A program made the position numbers and the translations under genes. The notes under the pieces are model-generated. The model did not search any database, was not told where the DNA came from, and saw only the letters and a list, made by a program, of their open reading frames with translations. Source: Nemertoderma westbladi (lineage: Eukaryota > Xenacoelomorpha > Nemertodermatida > Nemertodermatidae). From it: a DNA stretch of 43,808 nucleotides. Below are positions 9,827 to 18,847 of the stretch, in pieces (position 1 is the stretch's first letter; each line of letters starts with the position of its first letter). The stretch spans positions 1-43,808 of the forward strand of contig JAUCBJ010003668.1 of assembly GCA_032718475.1 (NCBI GenBank), written 5' to 3'.

Positions 9827-10295
9827 CCCCCCCCCCCCCTCTAAAATCTACAAATATTTACGAAAACGTCTGATTTTTTGTTTGTACATAGGTATCACTT
9901 GTCTGGATCGGACCGAAAAAATAAATTTTCGAAAAAATGTACTGGGGTGGTTATATTGCAGCACCAAAATTACAAGTAGTGCACAATTTTCACAAAATTT
10001 GAAAGTTACATTTTCGGCTAATTATTTTTCAATACAGGTTTTTTGGGGTGCAAAATACATTGGAAAATATTTAAAAATGATATGATTACTATAAATGGCT
10101 GTTTAGTCCTCTCTGCGTAGGAAAAAAATGAAAAAAACAAGTAACCAGCACTTTTCAGTTAGAACACAAAATTTTTAATTCACTTATACGATGCTATAAA
10201 TTCACATTTTCAGGTTTTCGAGGGCGCTGATTCTAATGGAATACATTTCTAATATGCCAGATCATTGCTACTTGTATTTTTCGGCGGAATTTAGC

Positions 10296-11010
10296 AAATT
10301 TTGGTGCTAGCACCAAATTTCGCACCCATCACCAAAAAGTACAAGTTTGCGATGTCCAGTGCTGTTTTTATTGATTCCATCGGATTCAGGACCCTCATAA
10401 ACCCGTATAACGCAAGAAACAAGGTGATACTATCTACTTACAGTATCAATGTGCATATTTTCCAAAATTTGGTGCTGGCACAACAATTTTCACCCACCGG
10501 CGAAAAATACAAGTTTGAGAACTCTTATGAAATTTTTACTGATTCCATTGAATTCAGAACCATCACAAACCCGTATAACGCAAGAAACAAGGTGACACAA
10601 TCAATTGATATATTTGATGGTTTTCAAAATTTGGTGCTAGCACCACATTTTGCACCCACATCCGAAAAATACAAGTTTGAGATGTCTAGTTCGATAATTA
10701 TATTTTCCATTGAATTCAGAACAGCCATAAACCTCTAAAACGCAAGAAATAAATTGTCACAAGCAATTTTATATATTGAATGGATTTTCAAAATTTCGTG
10801 CTAGCACCAAAATTAGCACACAGCACCGAAAAATACAAGTTTGATACGCTTGGTTCAACTAGTATATATTTCATCGAATCCAGAACCTCAAAAAACCCCA
10901 ATTGTGTAAAAAACAAATTTCAAACAATCAATTTACAAAATTGACTTATTTCAAAATTTGGTTCTGCCACCAAAATTTGGCACCCATCGAAAAAAACAAG
11001 TTTGAAATTT
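10296..11010 (+). repeat. Degenerate ~165-bp tandem repeat inside the piggyBac-like element
   Basis: About five units start near 10296, 10465, 10625, 10788 and 10950. Each begins CAAAATTTGGTGCTAGCACC (itself containing the dyad GGTGCTAGCACC) and continues with AAAAATACAAGTTTGA, then GAATTCAGAACC. Three units stay open in one frame (10301-10738) as a 54-56-residue repeat. That looks incidental, since the later units are broken. Confidence 0.7.
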
Positions 11011-11297
11011 CTAAATCAATTTATATTAATTCCATCCAATTTCTAACACCAAAAAACCGGTGTAAATCAAAAATAGAGATGTTACAATTCATATTTAATG
11101 AAATGTAATTTTCAAAAAACTTCTCAAAAAAAGTGCCAAAAGTAGGGTTAAAAAATGGTGCTATAACTCGAAAAGTACCCAATATTTTTGAAAACGGTTT
11201 TCACTACCATGAAGACAATAGATTTTTAGGAAAAGTCATAAAATTTCAGATTCCCAACTGCGTTTGTTTCAGAATTATAAGAAAAAACCACGGGGGG

Positions 11298-11310
11298 GGT
11301 CATATTGACC
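11298..11310. promoter_or_regulatory. Perfect nuclear-receptor palindrome (ERE-type), right end of the piggyBac-like element
   Basis: Same GGTCATATTGACC as at 9814-9826, next to a G run, inside the inverted terminal region. Confidence 0.45.
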
Positions 11311-11560
11311 CCTCCCCGGGTTTAATAGGGTTAAGACTGCGAGGTATGCGTAATTAACAAATCTCATTTACCAGTTTTCCTTAAAAACTATGAAGTTATA
11401 TTGCTTAAGAGTTCTAAGGGGCGAGCCATGAGGCAAGATGTTTGAGGCTTATTTAGATATATTATACTTAATTTTGACCCCCCCCCCCCATTCGGCATCT
11501 ACTACGGCATAGGCTATATCTTTTGCAGAGTCACAGAATAGTATGAAGTTCCCCAGTCTG

Positions 11561-11573
11561 CCGCTAGAGGGCG
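11561..11573 (+). promoter_or_regulatory. CTCF-like motif in the left arm
   Basis: CCGCTAGAGGGCG matches the CTCF core consensus CCASYAGRKGGCR with one mismatch. The inverted copy is at 17240-17252, and a third at 23739-23751 shares about 20 bp of flank. Confidence 0.3.
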
Positions 11574-11678
11574 AAATGTCTCAAAGTGAAAACCATATGG
11601 TAGCCATGAATTGGTTACTAGGCAATAATACTGCATTTTGCAACGTTAGGCCTATTGCTGACTGAACGAAAACTGCCC

Positions 11679-11752
11679 TGGTTCATGCAGGGATTGAACC
11701 CATGACATACGGGAGATGTGAATTCAACGCAACCACTACACCAAGATGGAAC
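11679..11752 (-). ncRNA. tRNA-like sequence (Gly-CCC-like) in the left arm
   Basis: Read on the minus strand: an A-box-like TTGGTGTAGTGGTTGCG, an anticodon-type hairpin ACAT-CTCCCGT-ATGT with CCC in the anticodon position, and the B-box GGGTTCAATCCC. The T-stem and acceptor pair only partly, so this is a tRNA pseudogene or SINE head. It lies beside the palindrome array. Confidence 0.45.
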
Positions 11753-11767
11753 AGTAACCGTCGAATT

Positions 11768-12785
11768 TCACTGAGGCATAGACTATGCCTCACTGAGGCA
11801 CTGAGGCATAGACTATGCCTCACTGAGGCACTGAGGCATAGACTATGCCTCACTGAGGCATAGACTATGACTCACTTAGGCATAGACTATGCCTCACTGA
11901 GGCATAGACTATGACTCACTGAGGCATAGACTATGCCTCACTGAGGCATAGACTATGCCTCACTGAGGCATAGACTATGCCTCACTGAGGCATAGACTAT
12001 GCCTCACTGAGGCACTGAGGCATAGACTATGACTCACTGAGGCATAGACTATGCCTCACTGAGGCACTGAGGCATAGACTATGCCTCACTGAGGCACTGA
12101 GGCATAGACTATGCCTCACTGAGGCATAGACTAGGCCTCACTGAGGCATAGACTATGCCTCACTGAGGCACTGAGGCATAGACTATGACTCACTGAGGCA
12201 TAGACTATGCCTCACTGAGGCACTGAGGCATAGACTATGCCTCACTGAGGCACTGAGGCATAGACTATGCCTCACTGAGGCACTGAAGCATAGACTATGA
12301 CTCACTGAGGCATAGACTATGCCTCACTAAGGCACCGAGGCATAGACTATGCCTCACTGAGGCACTGAGGCATAGACTATGACTCACTGAGGCATAGACT
12401 ATGCCTCACTGGGGCACTGAGGCATAGACTATGACTCACTGAGGCATAGACTATGCCTCACTGAGGCATAGACTATGCCTCACTGAGGCATAGACTATGC
12501 CTCACTGAGGCACTGAGGCATAGACTATGACTCACTGAGGCATAGACTATGCCTCACTGAGGCATAGACTATGACTCACTGAGGCATAGACTATGCCTCA
12601 CTGAGGCATAGACTATGCCTCACTGAGGCACTGATGCATAGACTATGACTCACTGAGGCATAGACTATGACTCACTGAGGCATATACTATGCCTCACTCA
12701 GTGCCTCACTGAGGCACTGAGGCATAGACTCTGCCTCAGTGAGGCATAGACTATGCCTCAGTGAGGCATAGTCTATGCCTCACTT
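11768..12785 (+). repeat. Satellite array of a 19-bp palindrome, left arm (~1.0 kb)
   Basis: The core GAGGCATAGACTATGCCTC is a perfect dyad of 9+1+9 bases. Units are joined by ACT or ACTGAGGCACT linkers, with variants such as CTATGACTC. The central base is A in nearly all units and T in the last one (about 12764-12782). The array is noncoding. Confidence 0.92.
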
Positions 12786-12961
12786 CAATATACGAGCACA
12801 AAAGAGTTTACAAGCACAGGTTCAAATCCAACTAAAGCTCTATATATTTTGCATTGAAGTGGAATACTTTAGATGCTGGGGGGAATCTGGTTTGCGAGGG
12901 ATATTTGAATGGTGAGTATAACTATCCTTAAGAGTTAGTGTGACGTTATCTCACCATGGAT

Positions 12962-13065
12962 GGGCGGGCGCTTTACCACTGTACTTGCATCTGCTCTCTC
13001 ATTGGCTGCCTAACTCACCCTCGCACTCTGATTGGATAATCCATTCTAGTCTCCCTCTATAATAG
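12962..13065 (+). promoter_or_regulatory. Promoter of the zinc-finger cargo gene
   Basis: In order: a GC box (GGGCGGG, 12962-12968), inverted CCAAT boxes at 13001-13005 and 13031-13035, and the TATA-like TATAATAG at 13058-13065. The expected start is near 13085-13095, about 110 bp before the ATG at 13206. This is a compact, complete-looking Pol II promoter inside a mobile element. Confidence 0.5.
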
Positions 13066-13205
13066 CCCCCGTTCAACGCATTGCCAGTCATTCTCTAAGT
13101 TTTATATTAAAAAGTTTTATTTATTTTCATAAAAGTTTTATTTATTTAAAATTTTGTAAAATCATTTAGCTAAAATTCAATAATATCAATTGACATTGCT
13201 ATATA

Positions 13206-14054
13206 ATGCATAGACATGAAAGTTGTTTGGTTTGTAATAAAGAAATGAGACAAGACAATTTATCTCGTCATATGGAAACACATAGAAAGGAAAAACTAAT
13301 GGCTCCGTTACCAAAAAAATTTAAAAAATCCGAAGATATTTTTAGTGAAGATGAAAAGAAAAAGAGAGATGAGCGTGATATATTAAATATAAAACAGACA
13401 ATGGAAAATAAATTTCATAAAGTTATGAATATTTTGAAAGGGATACAAAAACAGCTACCCCTAGAAAATGAGGAAAATTTGAGTGAGAAAGATGGAGAAG
13501 AAGAGGATGATGAAATGGAGAATGAAAATAGTGAGGGTCAGGATGAAGATGAAGAGAGTGAAGTTGAGAACGAAGAAAGTGAAGATCAGGAAGAGGATGA
13601 AGAAAGTGAAGAAGAGGAAGATGATGAAGAAAGTGAAGGTGGGGAAGAGGATGACGAAAGTGAAGATCAGGAATGCGGAGAAGAGGATGAAAATGATGAT
13701 AATGAGGAAATAAAGAGGCAATTACTTGGAAATAAGAATCAATTGCGGAAAATTATTAAACATTTGAAGGAAAATGAAGAAAATAAAGAGGCGACATTGA
13801 GCCAAGTTCTAGGGAGTAAAATTAAATTACAGAAATTTATTAAACATTTAGAAGAGAATGATGAAAATAAAGAAGAGATATTGAGACAAATAATAGGAAA
13901 CAAAAATCAAATGCGGAAATTTATTAAACAAATGGAAGAAAATGAGGAAAATAGAGAAGAGATATTAACCCTTTGGGCACCATGGCATAATACTATGCCA
14001 CCATCTGGTGTCCCATGGCATACATATATGCCATTAAGTTATACTGTTCCTTAG
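13206..14054 (+). CDS. C2H2 / acidic / helical-repeat protein, sole cargo of the Polinton-like element; 3' end displaced by an insertion
   Basis: The first 254 codons (to 13968) are the original gene; the last ~27 codons to the stop come from the inserted piggyBac-like element. Residues 7-26 are one C2H2 finger (CLVCNKEMRQDNLSRHMETH, CX2CX11HX3H). A basic linker follows, then a Glu/Asp-rich stretch (about 90-170), then three ~30-residue helical repeats of the form LGNKxQLRKxIKHLxENxENKE. The displaced continuation lies at 15410-15823. The finger has the same spacing and first-Cys position as the N-terminus of the polymerase at 1-1220. Function is unknown. A DNA-binding or terminal-protein-like role is possible but unproven. 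Confidence 0.55.
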   Translation: MHRHESCLVCNKEMRQDNLSRHMETHRKEKLMAPLPKKFKKSEDIFSEDEKKKRDERDILNIKQTMENKFHKVMNILKGIQKQLPLENEENLSEKDGEEEDDEMENENSEGQDEDEESEVENEESEDQEEDEESEEEEDDEESEGGEEDDESEDQECGEEDENDDNEEIKRQLLGNKNQLRKIIKHLKENEENKEATLSQVLGSKIKLQKFIKHLEENDENKEEILRQIIGNKNQMRKFIKQMEENEENREEILTLWAPWHNTMPPSGVPWHTYMPLSYTVP

Positions 14055-15409
14055 CAATGTCCTTTGATACTGGTTCACCAGCTGATGTGTTATTTAGGTA
14101 CCTGGGACAGTTGGGAGATATTTCAGCACACTTCACTCTAGGTAGCGGGAAATTTAAACCATTCTGTGCCAGTCAGTAGGCCAGTAGTGTTGAGGATTTG
14201 GTGGCCGTCCTTATTTCAGTATTTACCGTATCTCATATCTGTTTTGGTTTGCATGCTACCTATTTTCTTGTCGTTTAATCAGCCTATTGCAGTATGTATG
14301 ATAAGAGTGGCATTTGTCTGACAGTCTATCTGTTGTTCCTGTTAACAGTTACATGTGTTTTTGGTTTAGTATTTTGGTTAGCCATCAATATTTTCAACAA
14401 ATTGAAAATATTGTATCAACAGCTTTTTAGGGTTACTGTTCAGTGTTCTTATCCATATCACTGCTGCATTTTATTACTGTATTACGGTAGGCATAATAAG
14501 GAATTATTTTGTAATAGGCCTATTGGGTAGTGTGGGTCTATTTAGTTTATTGTTTTGGTTAGGTCTGAAGTGAGGACTTGACCCTAAATAAAATTGTGAT
14601 GTAATCCTAACCCTAAGTTATAGTTTCAAAATTTTAGTGTAATATCCAGTGGCATGGGTCGTTTTAGTTTTGGATAAGCTTTAGGGTTAGTCAGGTCTGT
14701 AGTCATTTTACTGGTTGGGCCTAGTAGGCCTATAGACTAACAATGGTATAATGGATCGTTACCCACGGAGACCCAGGAAGCCTCCCTGTTGCTATGGCTA
14801 TGATATTGAAAGTCACAGTAGCGATAGTTGTATCGATTCAGATGATGAAGAAGGGAGTGATGCATCAGATATCCTCTCCACTAATGATTCAGAGGAAGAA
14901 TATGATATTGAGGATGTAGACGTAGAGTCGTAGACGTAGATGTACCGGTACCGGTACCGGTCAGCCGGTACCTGCAATTACAAACACTCCGACTTTGCAA
15001 CCGCCTGCAGATATATGGAAGATTCTAGATCCCGGTAATCTCGGAGAAAGTGCTGGGGGAGAACTCAACTTCGAACAATCCGACGTTGAAAATATTTTAG
15101 TTTTAATTTAATTTACAAGATTGAAAAAAATTAAAAATTTTGAAAAAAAAATCAAAAAATTCAAAATTGTTAAAAAATTAAATTTTTTTAAAAATTTAAT
15201 TTTTTACACCAAAAATGTAAAAAAAAAATAAAATTTAAGTAATTTCAGGTGTAGAATTTTATGCTGATTCCAAATAACAAAAATTTTCACTTCACTTTCA
15301 CGACCAACACAGGTATAGATAGATATGACGATTTAAAAAAATCAGTTTTTTACCCTAAAATGTTGGGACAGTAGCGGGAGTGTTTTTTTAGCGCCTGGTG
15401 CCCAAAGGG
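13969..15409. mobile_element. Second piggyBac-like element, inserted in the cargo gene (1441 bp)
   Basis: The left end is TTAA (13965-13968) followed by CCCTTTGGGCACC; the right end is the exact inverse, GGTGCCCAAAGGG. The right-hand TTAA is missing: the sequence goes straight to CAGGTTCTGGG, where gene continuity predicts a few more bases. So the right junction has suffered a small deletion, probably linked to the adjacent tandem duplication. It encodes only a remnant of a transposase N-terminus (14751-14933). Confidence 0.7.
14751..14933 (+). pseudogene. Remnant of a piggyBac-type transposase N-terminus
   Basis: Sixty residues: a basic, Pro-rich start (MDRYPRRPRKPP), then a Ser/Asp/Glu-rich stretch ending EEEYDIEDVDVES. 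An acidic N-terminus of this kind is usual in piggyBac-family transposases. A local GTAGACGTAGA duplication brings in the stop. An open segment follows in another frame (about 14970-15105), but the DDD catalytic domain is absent. Confidence 0.4.
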
Positions 15410-15765
15410 CAGGTTCTGGGAAATAAAAGTAAATTACTGAAAATTAATGAACAATTGAATAAAATTAAGAAACAGTTGGGTAATGAGGAAGATGAAAGTA
15501 AAGGAAATCAACCAGCTTTTACTAATTTTCACTTCTACGACCAACACAGGTAAAGATATGACGATTTAAAAAAAATCAGTTTTTTACCCTAAAATGTTGG
15601 GACAGTAGCGGGAGTGTTTTTTTAGCGCCTGGTGCCCAAAGGACAGGTTCTGGGAAATAAAAGTAAATTACTGAAAATTAATGAACAATTGAATAAAATT
15701 AAGAAACAGTTGGGTAATGAGGAAGATGAAAGTAAAGGAAATCAACCAGCTTTTACTAATTTTCG
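15283..15765 (+). repeat. 234-bp tandem duplication
   Basis: Two near-identical copies, compared at GCGCCTGGTGCCC (15391 and 15625), span the right end of the piggyBac-like element plus the start of the displaced gene segment. The join is at a short AATTTTCAC microhomology. The copies differ at a few bases, for example AAAGGGC and AAAGGAC. Confidence 0.85.
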
Positions 15766-15823
15766 AAGACCTATGATAAAAAACTCTCGTTCAGTATATG
15801 CCCGCGCAGGACGACGCTATTGA
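15410..15823 (+). pseudogene. Displaced 3' part of the cargo gene, duplicated
   Basis: The frame resumes the helical repeat just after the piggyBac-like element (VLGNKSKLLKINEQLNKIKK) and appears twice, because of a 234-bp tandem duplication. The second copy continues to the natural end, RRPMIKNSRSVYARAGRRY and then a stop at 15821-15823. The basic, aromatic C-terminus contrasts with the acidic middle of the protein. Confidence 0.6.
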
Positions 15824-15852
15824 CATTTGTTTGTTTGAGTTCCTTTCATAAT

Positions 15853-15954
15853 AGTATTAGGGCTATTTATCCATAACAATTATATTAGTATAAGGAGTAT
15901 TTATCCATAGCAATTATATTAGTATTAGGACTATTTATCCATAATAATTATATT
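15853..15954 (+). repeat. Three 34-bp tandem units
   Basis: Consensus AGTATTAGGACTATTTATCC followed by ATAACAATTATATT, repeated three times, then a decaying fourth. It is AT-rich, noncoding and downstream of the cargo gene. Confidence 0.8.
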
Positions 15955-16257
15955 AGTATTATAAATGTATTTACCCCACAATATTTATTACTAATAGGTC
16001 TATTTATTCAGGAAATTATATGTTTTTATAATATACTTTGGAAAATTGGTCGACTAAGTCATAATTTTTAAAACTTTAAATAAGGGTTGAGTAATTTTAT
16101 AAAGTTAAGAAGAGTGAATCAATGGAGGCAACCTGAAGTCTAATCTATTGGCCTTTACTCACATTAACTCCGAAGGTTGCATACTATCACTATAGCTGGG
16201 AGAGTCGAAGCTAGTGTATACTAGAGTTAGCCAAGAGCTAGGAAAAAGAATAATGCT

Positions 16258-16322
16258 CTTCTAGGGTTCGAACTCACGACCTTCTAATTAGAAAACTAAG
16301 CAAATGATCAGCTTGAAGGCCT
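16258..16322 (-). ncRNA. Possible tRNA-like pseudogene (weak)
   Basis: On the minus strand a B-box-like GAGTTCGAACCC follows a TTCTAATTAGAA hairpin at anticodon-arm distance. No convincing A-box or acceptor stem. It lies immediately inside the right palindrome array. Confidence 0.22.
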
Positions 16323-16330
16323 TATACCCT

Positions 16331-17000
16331 TATGAGTCATAGTCTATGCCTCAGTGCCTCAGTGAGGCATAGTCTATGCCTCAGTGAGTCATAGTCTATG
16401 CCTCGGTGCCTTAGTGAGGCATAGTCTATGCCTCAGTGAGTCATAGTCTATGCTTCAGTGCCTCAGTGAGGCATAGTCTATGCCTCAGTGCCTCAGTGAG
16501 GCATAGTCTATGCCTCAGTGAGTCATAGTCTATGCCTCAGTGCCTCAGTGAGTCATAGTCTATGCCTCAGTGAGGCATAGTCTATGCCTAAGTGAGTCAT
16601 AGTCTATGCCTCAGTGAGGCATAGTCTATGCCTCAGTGCCTCAGTGAGGCATAGTCTATGCCTCAGTGAGTCATAGTCTATGCCTCAGTGCCTCAGTGAG
16701 GCATAGTCTATGCCTCAGTGAGGCATAGTCTATGCCTCAGTGAGGCATAGTCTATGCCTCAGTGAGTCATAGTCTATGCCTCAGTGAGGCATAGTCTATG
16801 CCTAAGTGAGTCATAGTCTATGCCTCAGTGAGGCATAGTCTATGCCTCAGTGCCTCAGTGAGGCATAGTCTATGCCTCAGTGAGGCATAGTCTATGCCTC
16901 AGTGCCTCAGTGAGGCATAGTCTATGCCTCAGTGCCTCAGTGAGGCATAGTCTATGCCTCAGTGAGTCATAGTCTATGCCTCAGTGAGGCATAGTCTGTG
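16331..17000 (-). repeat. Satellite array of the same palindrome, right arm (~0.67 kb)
   Basis: Same unit in inverse orientation (central base T, linkers AGTGCCTCAGT). It is shorter than the left array, so the arms have expanded or contracted independently since they formed. Confidence 0.92.
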
Positions 17001-17060
17001 TCAGGTCTTAAATGAGAGTCTTACAAATTCGAACGTCAACGAACAAATTCGACGGTTACT

Positions 17061-17133
17061 GTTCCATATTGGTGTAGTGGTTGCGTTGAATTCACATCTC
17101 CCGTATGTCATGGGTTCAATCCCTGCATGAACC
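17061..17133 (+). ncRNA. tRNA-like sequence (Gly-CCC-like) in the right arm
   Basis: Near-identical inverted counterpart of 11679-11752, with the same A-box, CTCCCGT loop and B-box. Both copies are transcribed inward-to-outward, away from the unique core. Confidence 0.45.
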
Positions 17134-17239
17134 AGGGCAGTTTTCGTTCAGTCAGCAATAGGCCTAACGTTGCAAAATGCAGTATTATTGCCTAGTAACC
17201 AATTCATGGCTACCATATGGTTTTCACTTTGAGACATTT

Positions 17240-17252
17240 CGCCCTCTAGCGG
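17240..17252 (-). promoter_or_regulatory. CTCF-like motif in the right arm
   Basis: Inverse complement of the motif at 11561-11573, so the two arms carry the sites facing in opposite directions. Confidence 0.3.
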
Positions 17253-18096
17253 CAGACTGGGGAACTTCATACTATTCTGTGACTCTGCAAAAGATATAGC
17301 CTATGCCGTAGTAGATGCCGAATGGGGGGTCAAAATTAAGTAATAATATATCTAAATAAGCCTCAAACATCTTGCCTCATGGCTCGCCCCTTAGAACTCT
17401 TAAGCAATATAACTTCTGAGTTTTTAAGGAAAACTGGTAAATGAGATGTGTTAATTACGCATACCTCGCAGTCTTAAGTAATTAATTATACAGTAGGTTA
17501 GATCGTTTTGAGAATAGGACCATTGGAAAGAGCGCCCTCGATAACCTCAGTACAAAGAAAATTAATACGGATTAACCGGATATAGCTTGTTATTATAAAA
17601 CATTAATTATAATACAGTAGAACAATTAGGGTTGTAAATAAAAACAAATTAAATTGAAGATAAACTGTATATATATAAACTTATGTATTAAAAGAGGGCC
17701 CTATTTAATTATACAGTATACTGAAAATGGTTAGCAATACCATAATTAGATTATCGATAGGGATGCGGCTTCCTTAAATGAGGCAATCCTGACGCAGCAC
17801 AAAGAATTTTAAGAGGGGCCCCGATAAATTGCTCATTCATGCGTAACTGGTAACCTAGGCGATAGCTTGTCTTAAGTTTAGGCCCTTCGCTAACATTAAC
17901 TCCAAAATAGTTACCAGTAAGGGAGCTGTATAGTATACCCTAGGGCTAAATAAGGCTGCAAGTCTATGGCTACATGCTTCCAATAATGATCTCATTTAGT
18001 AGCGGTAAGTAATATAAAAACTAATTAATCTAAAAATAGAAATCAATATATAAAGTAAAAGTACTACAATTAATTAATTTAAAATAAAGTACAAAT

Positions 18097-18322
18097 TGAA
18101 ATGATTGTCTGGTTTAAGATCTTGCATATCGGTATTATATTTGAACTCAGTTCATAAGATATATAAGAGTACATATACTACTGTACTGCCGAAGCACTAC
18201 TGCACTCAAATACCCCAACACCAGTCTCTCGCTATCCCTAAGCCTAATACAGTCCTAGGCCTAACCTCAAGGGGCGAGCCATATGAATTGGTGAGTCTCC
18301 TCCTTATCACCTAATTCCATCA
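18097..18322 (-). repeat. 3' LTR of the Gypsy element
   Basis: 226 bp, TG...CA, identical by eye to 22987-23212. A short open frame inside (identical in both LTRs) has no evident meaning. Confidence 0.9.
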
Positions 18323-18847
18323 TCCCCCCATTAAGATCGATTGGTCCTTATCAGATTGGAATCTGACGGTTTTAGTACGTGTTCGAGTTCCTCGTCTCAA
18401 GGCTGATTTGGGTGTTTCCGTAGGAGTTTCATCCTTTGTCTCTATGGAATCACTGGAGCTTGGATATGGTCGCAGGAAGCGACGATTACGCCATAAGACT
18501 TTCCCGGATGGTAATTTCACGTGGTAATCTCTACTCATCTTTCCCCTTTCAAAAATAATCCCCTTCCTTGTCCATCTCTTAGAAACGGGATCCTGTATGA
18601 GTACGTGTGTTCCAGGTTCAAGCGGTTTTAATGTGTGTGCGGATCTGTCGTAATATTCTTTCTGTTTATTTGCCTTTATAAAGTCAGTATCTGCGGCCAT
18701 CGTCAGCCAATTGGCAGAGAATGTTGAGTAATGAGCTGGAACTCGTGAACGCAACGGATGTCCATACAGTATGATAGCGGGAGAACGTCCGTCGATGTGT
18801 GGGGTATTTCTTAAGACTCCGCGTCTGATAAAAAACGCGAGCCGCAT
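18320..18847 (-). pseudogene. Integrase C-terminal fragment of the Gypsy element
   Basis: Opens with RNTPHIDGRSPAIILYGHPL, the end of a Gypsy integrase catalytic core. It continues through a KQKEYYDRSAHTLKPLEPG segment and a small beta-barrel C-terminal domain (HVLIQDPVSKRWTRKGIIFE), then a basic tail. The HHCC finger and DDE core are absent. The frame overlaps the end of the RT frame by 37 bp in another register. That junction is where a deletion fused the start of RNase H to the end of integrase. Confidence 0.8.
18323..18330 (-). other. Polypurine tract
   Basis: The minus strand reads TGGGGGGA directly against the 3' LTR, the usual plus-strand primer position. Confidence 0.75.

Larger units (their letters stand above)
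9768..11330. mobile_element. piggyBac-like non-autonomous element (1563 bp, TTAA target duplication)
   Basis: TTAA flanks both ends (9764-9767 and 11331-11334), and the right arm at about 17472 shows the uninterrupted TTAA site. The termini are CCCTATTAGTACCGGG and, inverted, CCCTATTAAACCCGGG. CCC ends and TTAA are typical of piggyBac (Kolobok and Sola3 also use TTAA). There is no transposase. Subterminal palindromes sit next to C/G runs at both ends, and the interior is a degenerate tandem repeat. Confidence 0.82.
8732..12785 (+). repeat. Left inverted arm of the Polinton-like element
   Basis: In order: terminal segment with the 290-bp hairpin element (8750-9039), an AT-rich block, a piggyBac-like insertion (9768-11330), a CTCF-like motif, a tRNA-like sequence, then the palindrome array. 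Outside the insertions and the array it matches the right arm base for base over long stretches, with only scattered differences. Confidence 0.85.

Noticed and set aside
11679-11752. A functional tRNA-Gly gene
   Set aside because: Acceptor and T-stem pairing are poor, and the sequence is part of a repeated arm.
11768-12785. CRISPR-like regular repeats
   Set aside because: Units are contiguous palindromes with no unique spacers and lie in animal DNA with transposons; it is a satellite array.
13461-13721. Hydrophobic frame opposite the acidic stretch of the cargo gene
   Set aside because: It is the reverse reading of GAA/GAT-rich codons; the forward frame has a promoter, a zinc finger and repeats.
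18105-18314. 69-residue frame present in both LTRs
   Set aside because: It is identical only because the LTRs are identical; no known LTR-encoded protein resembles it.
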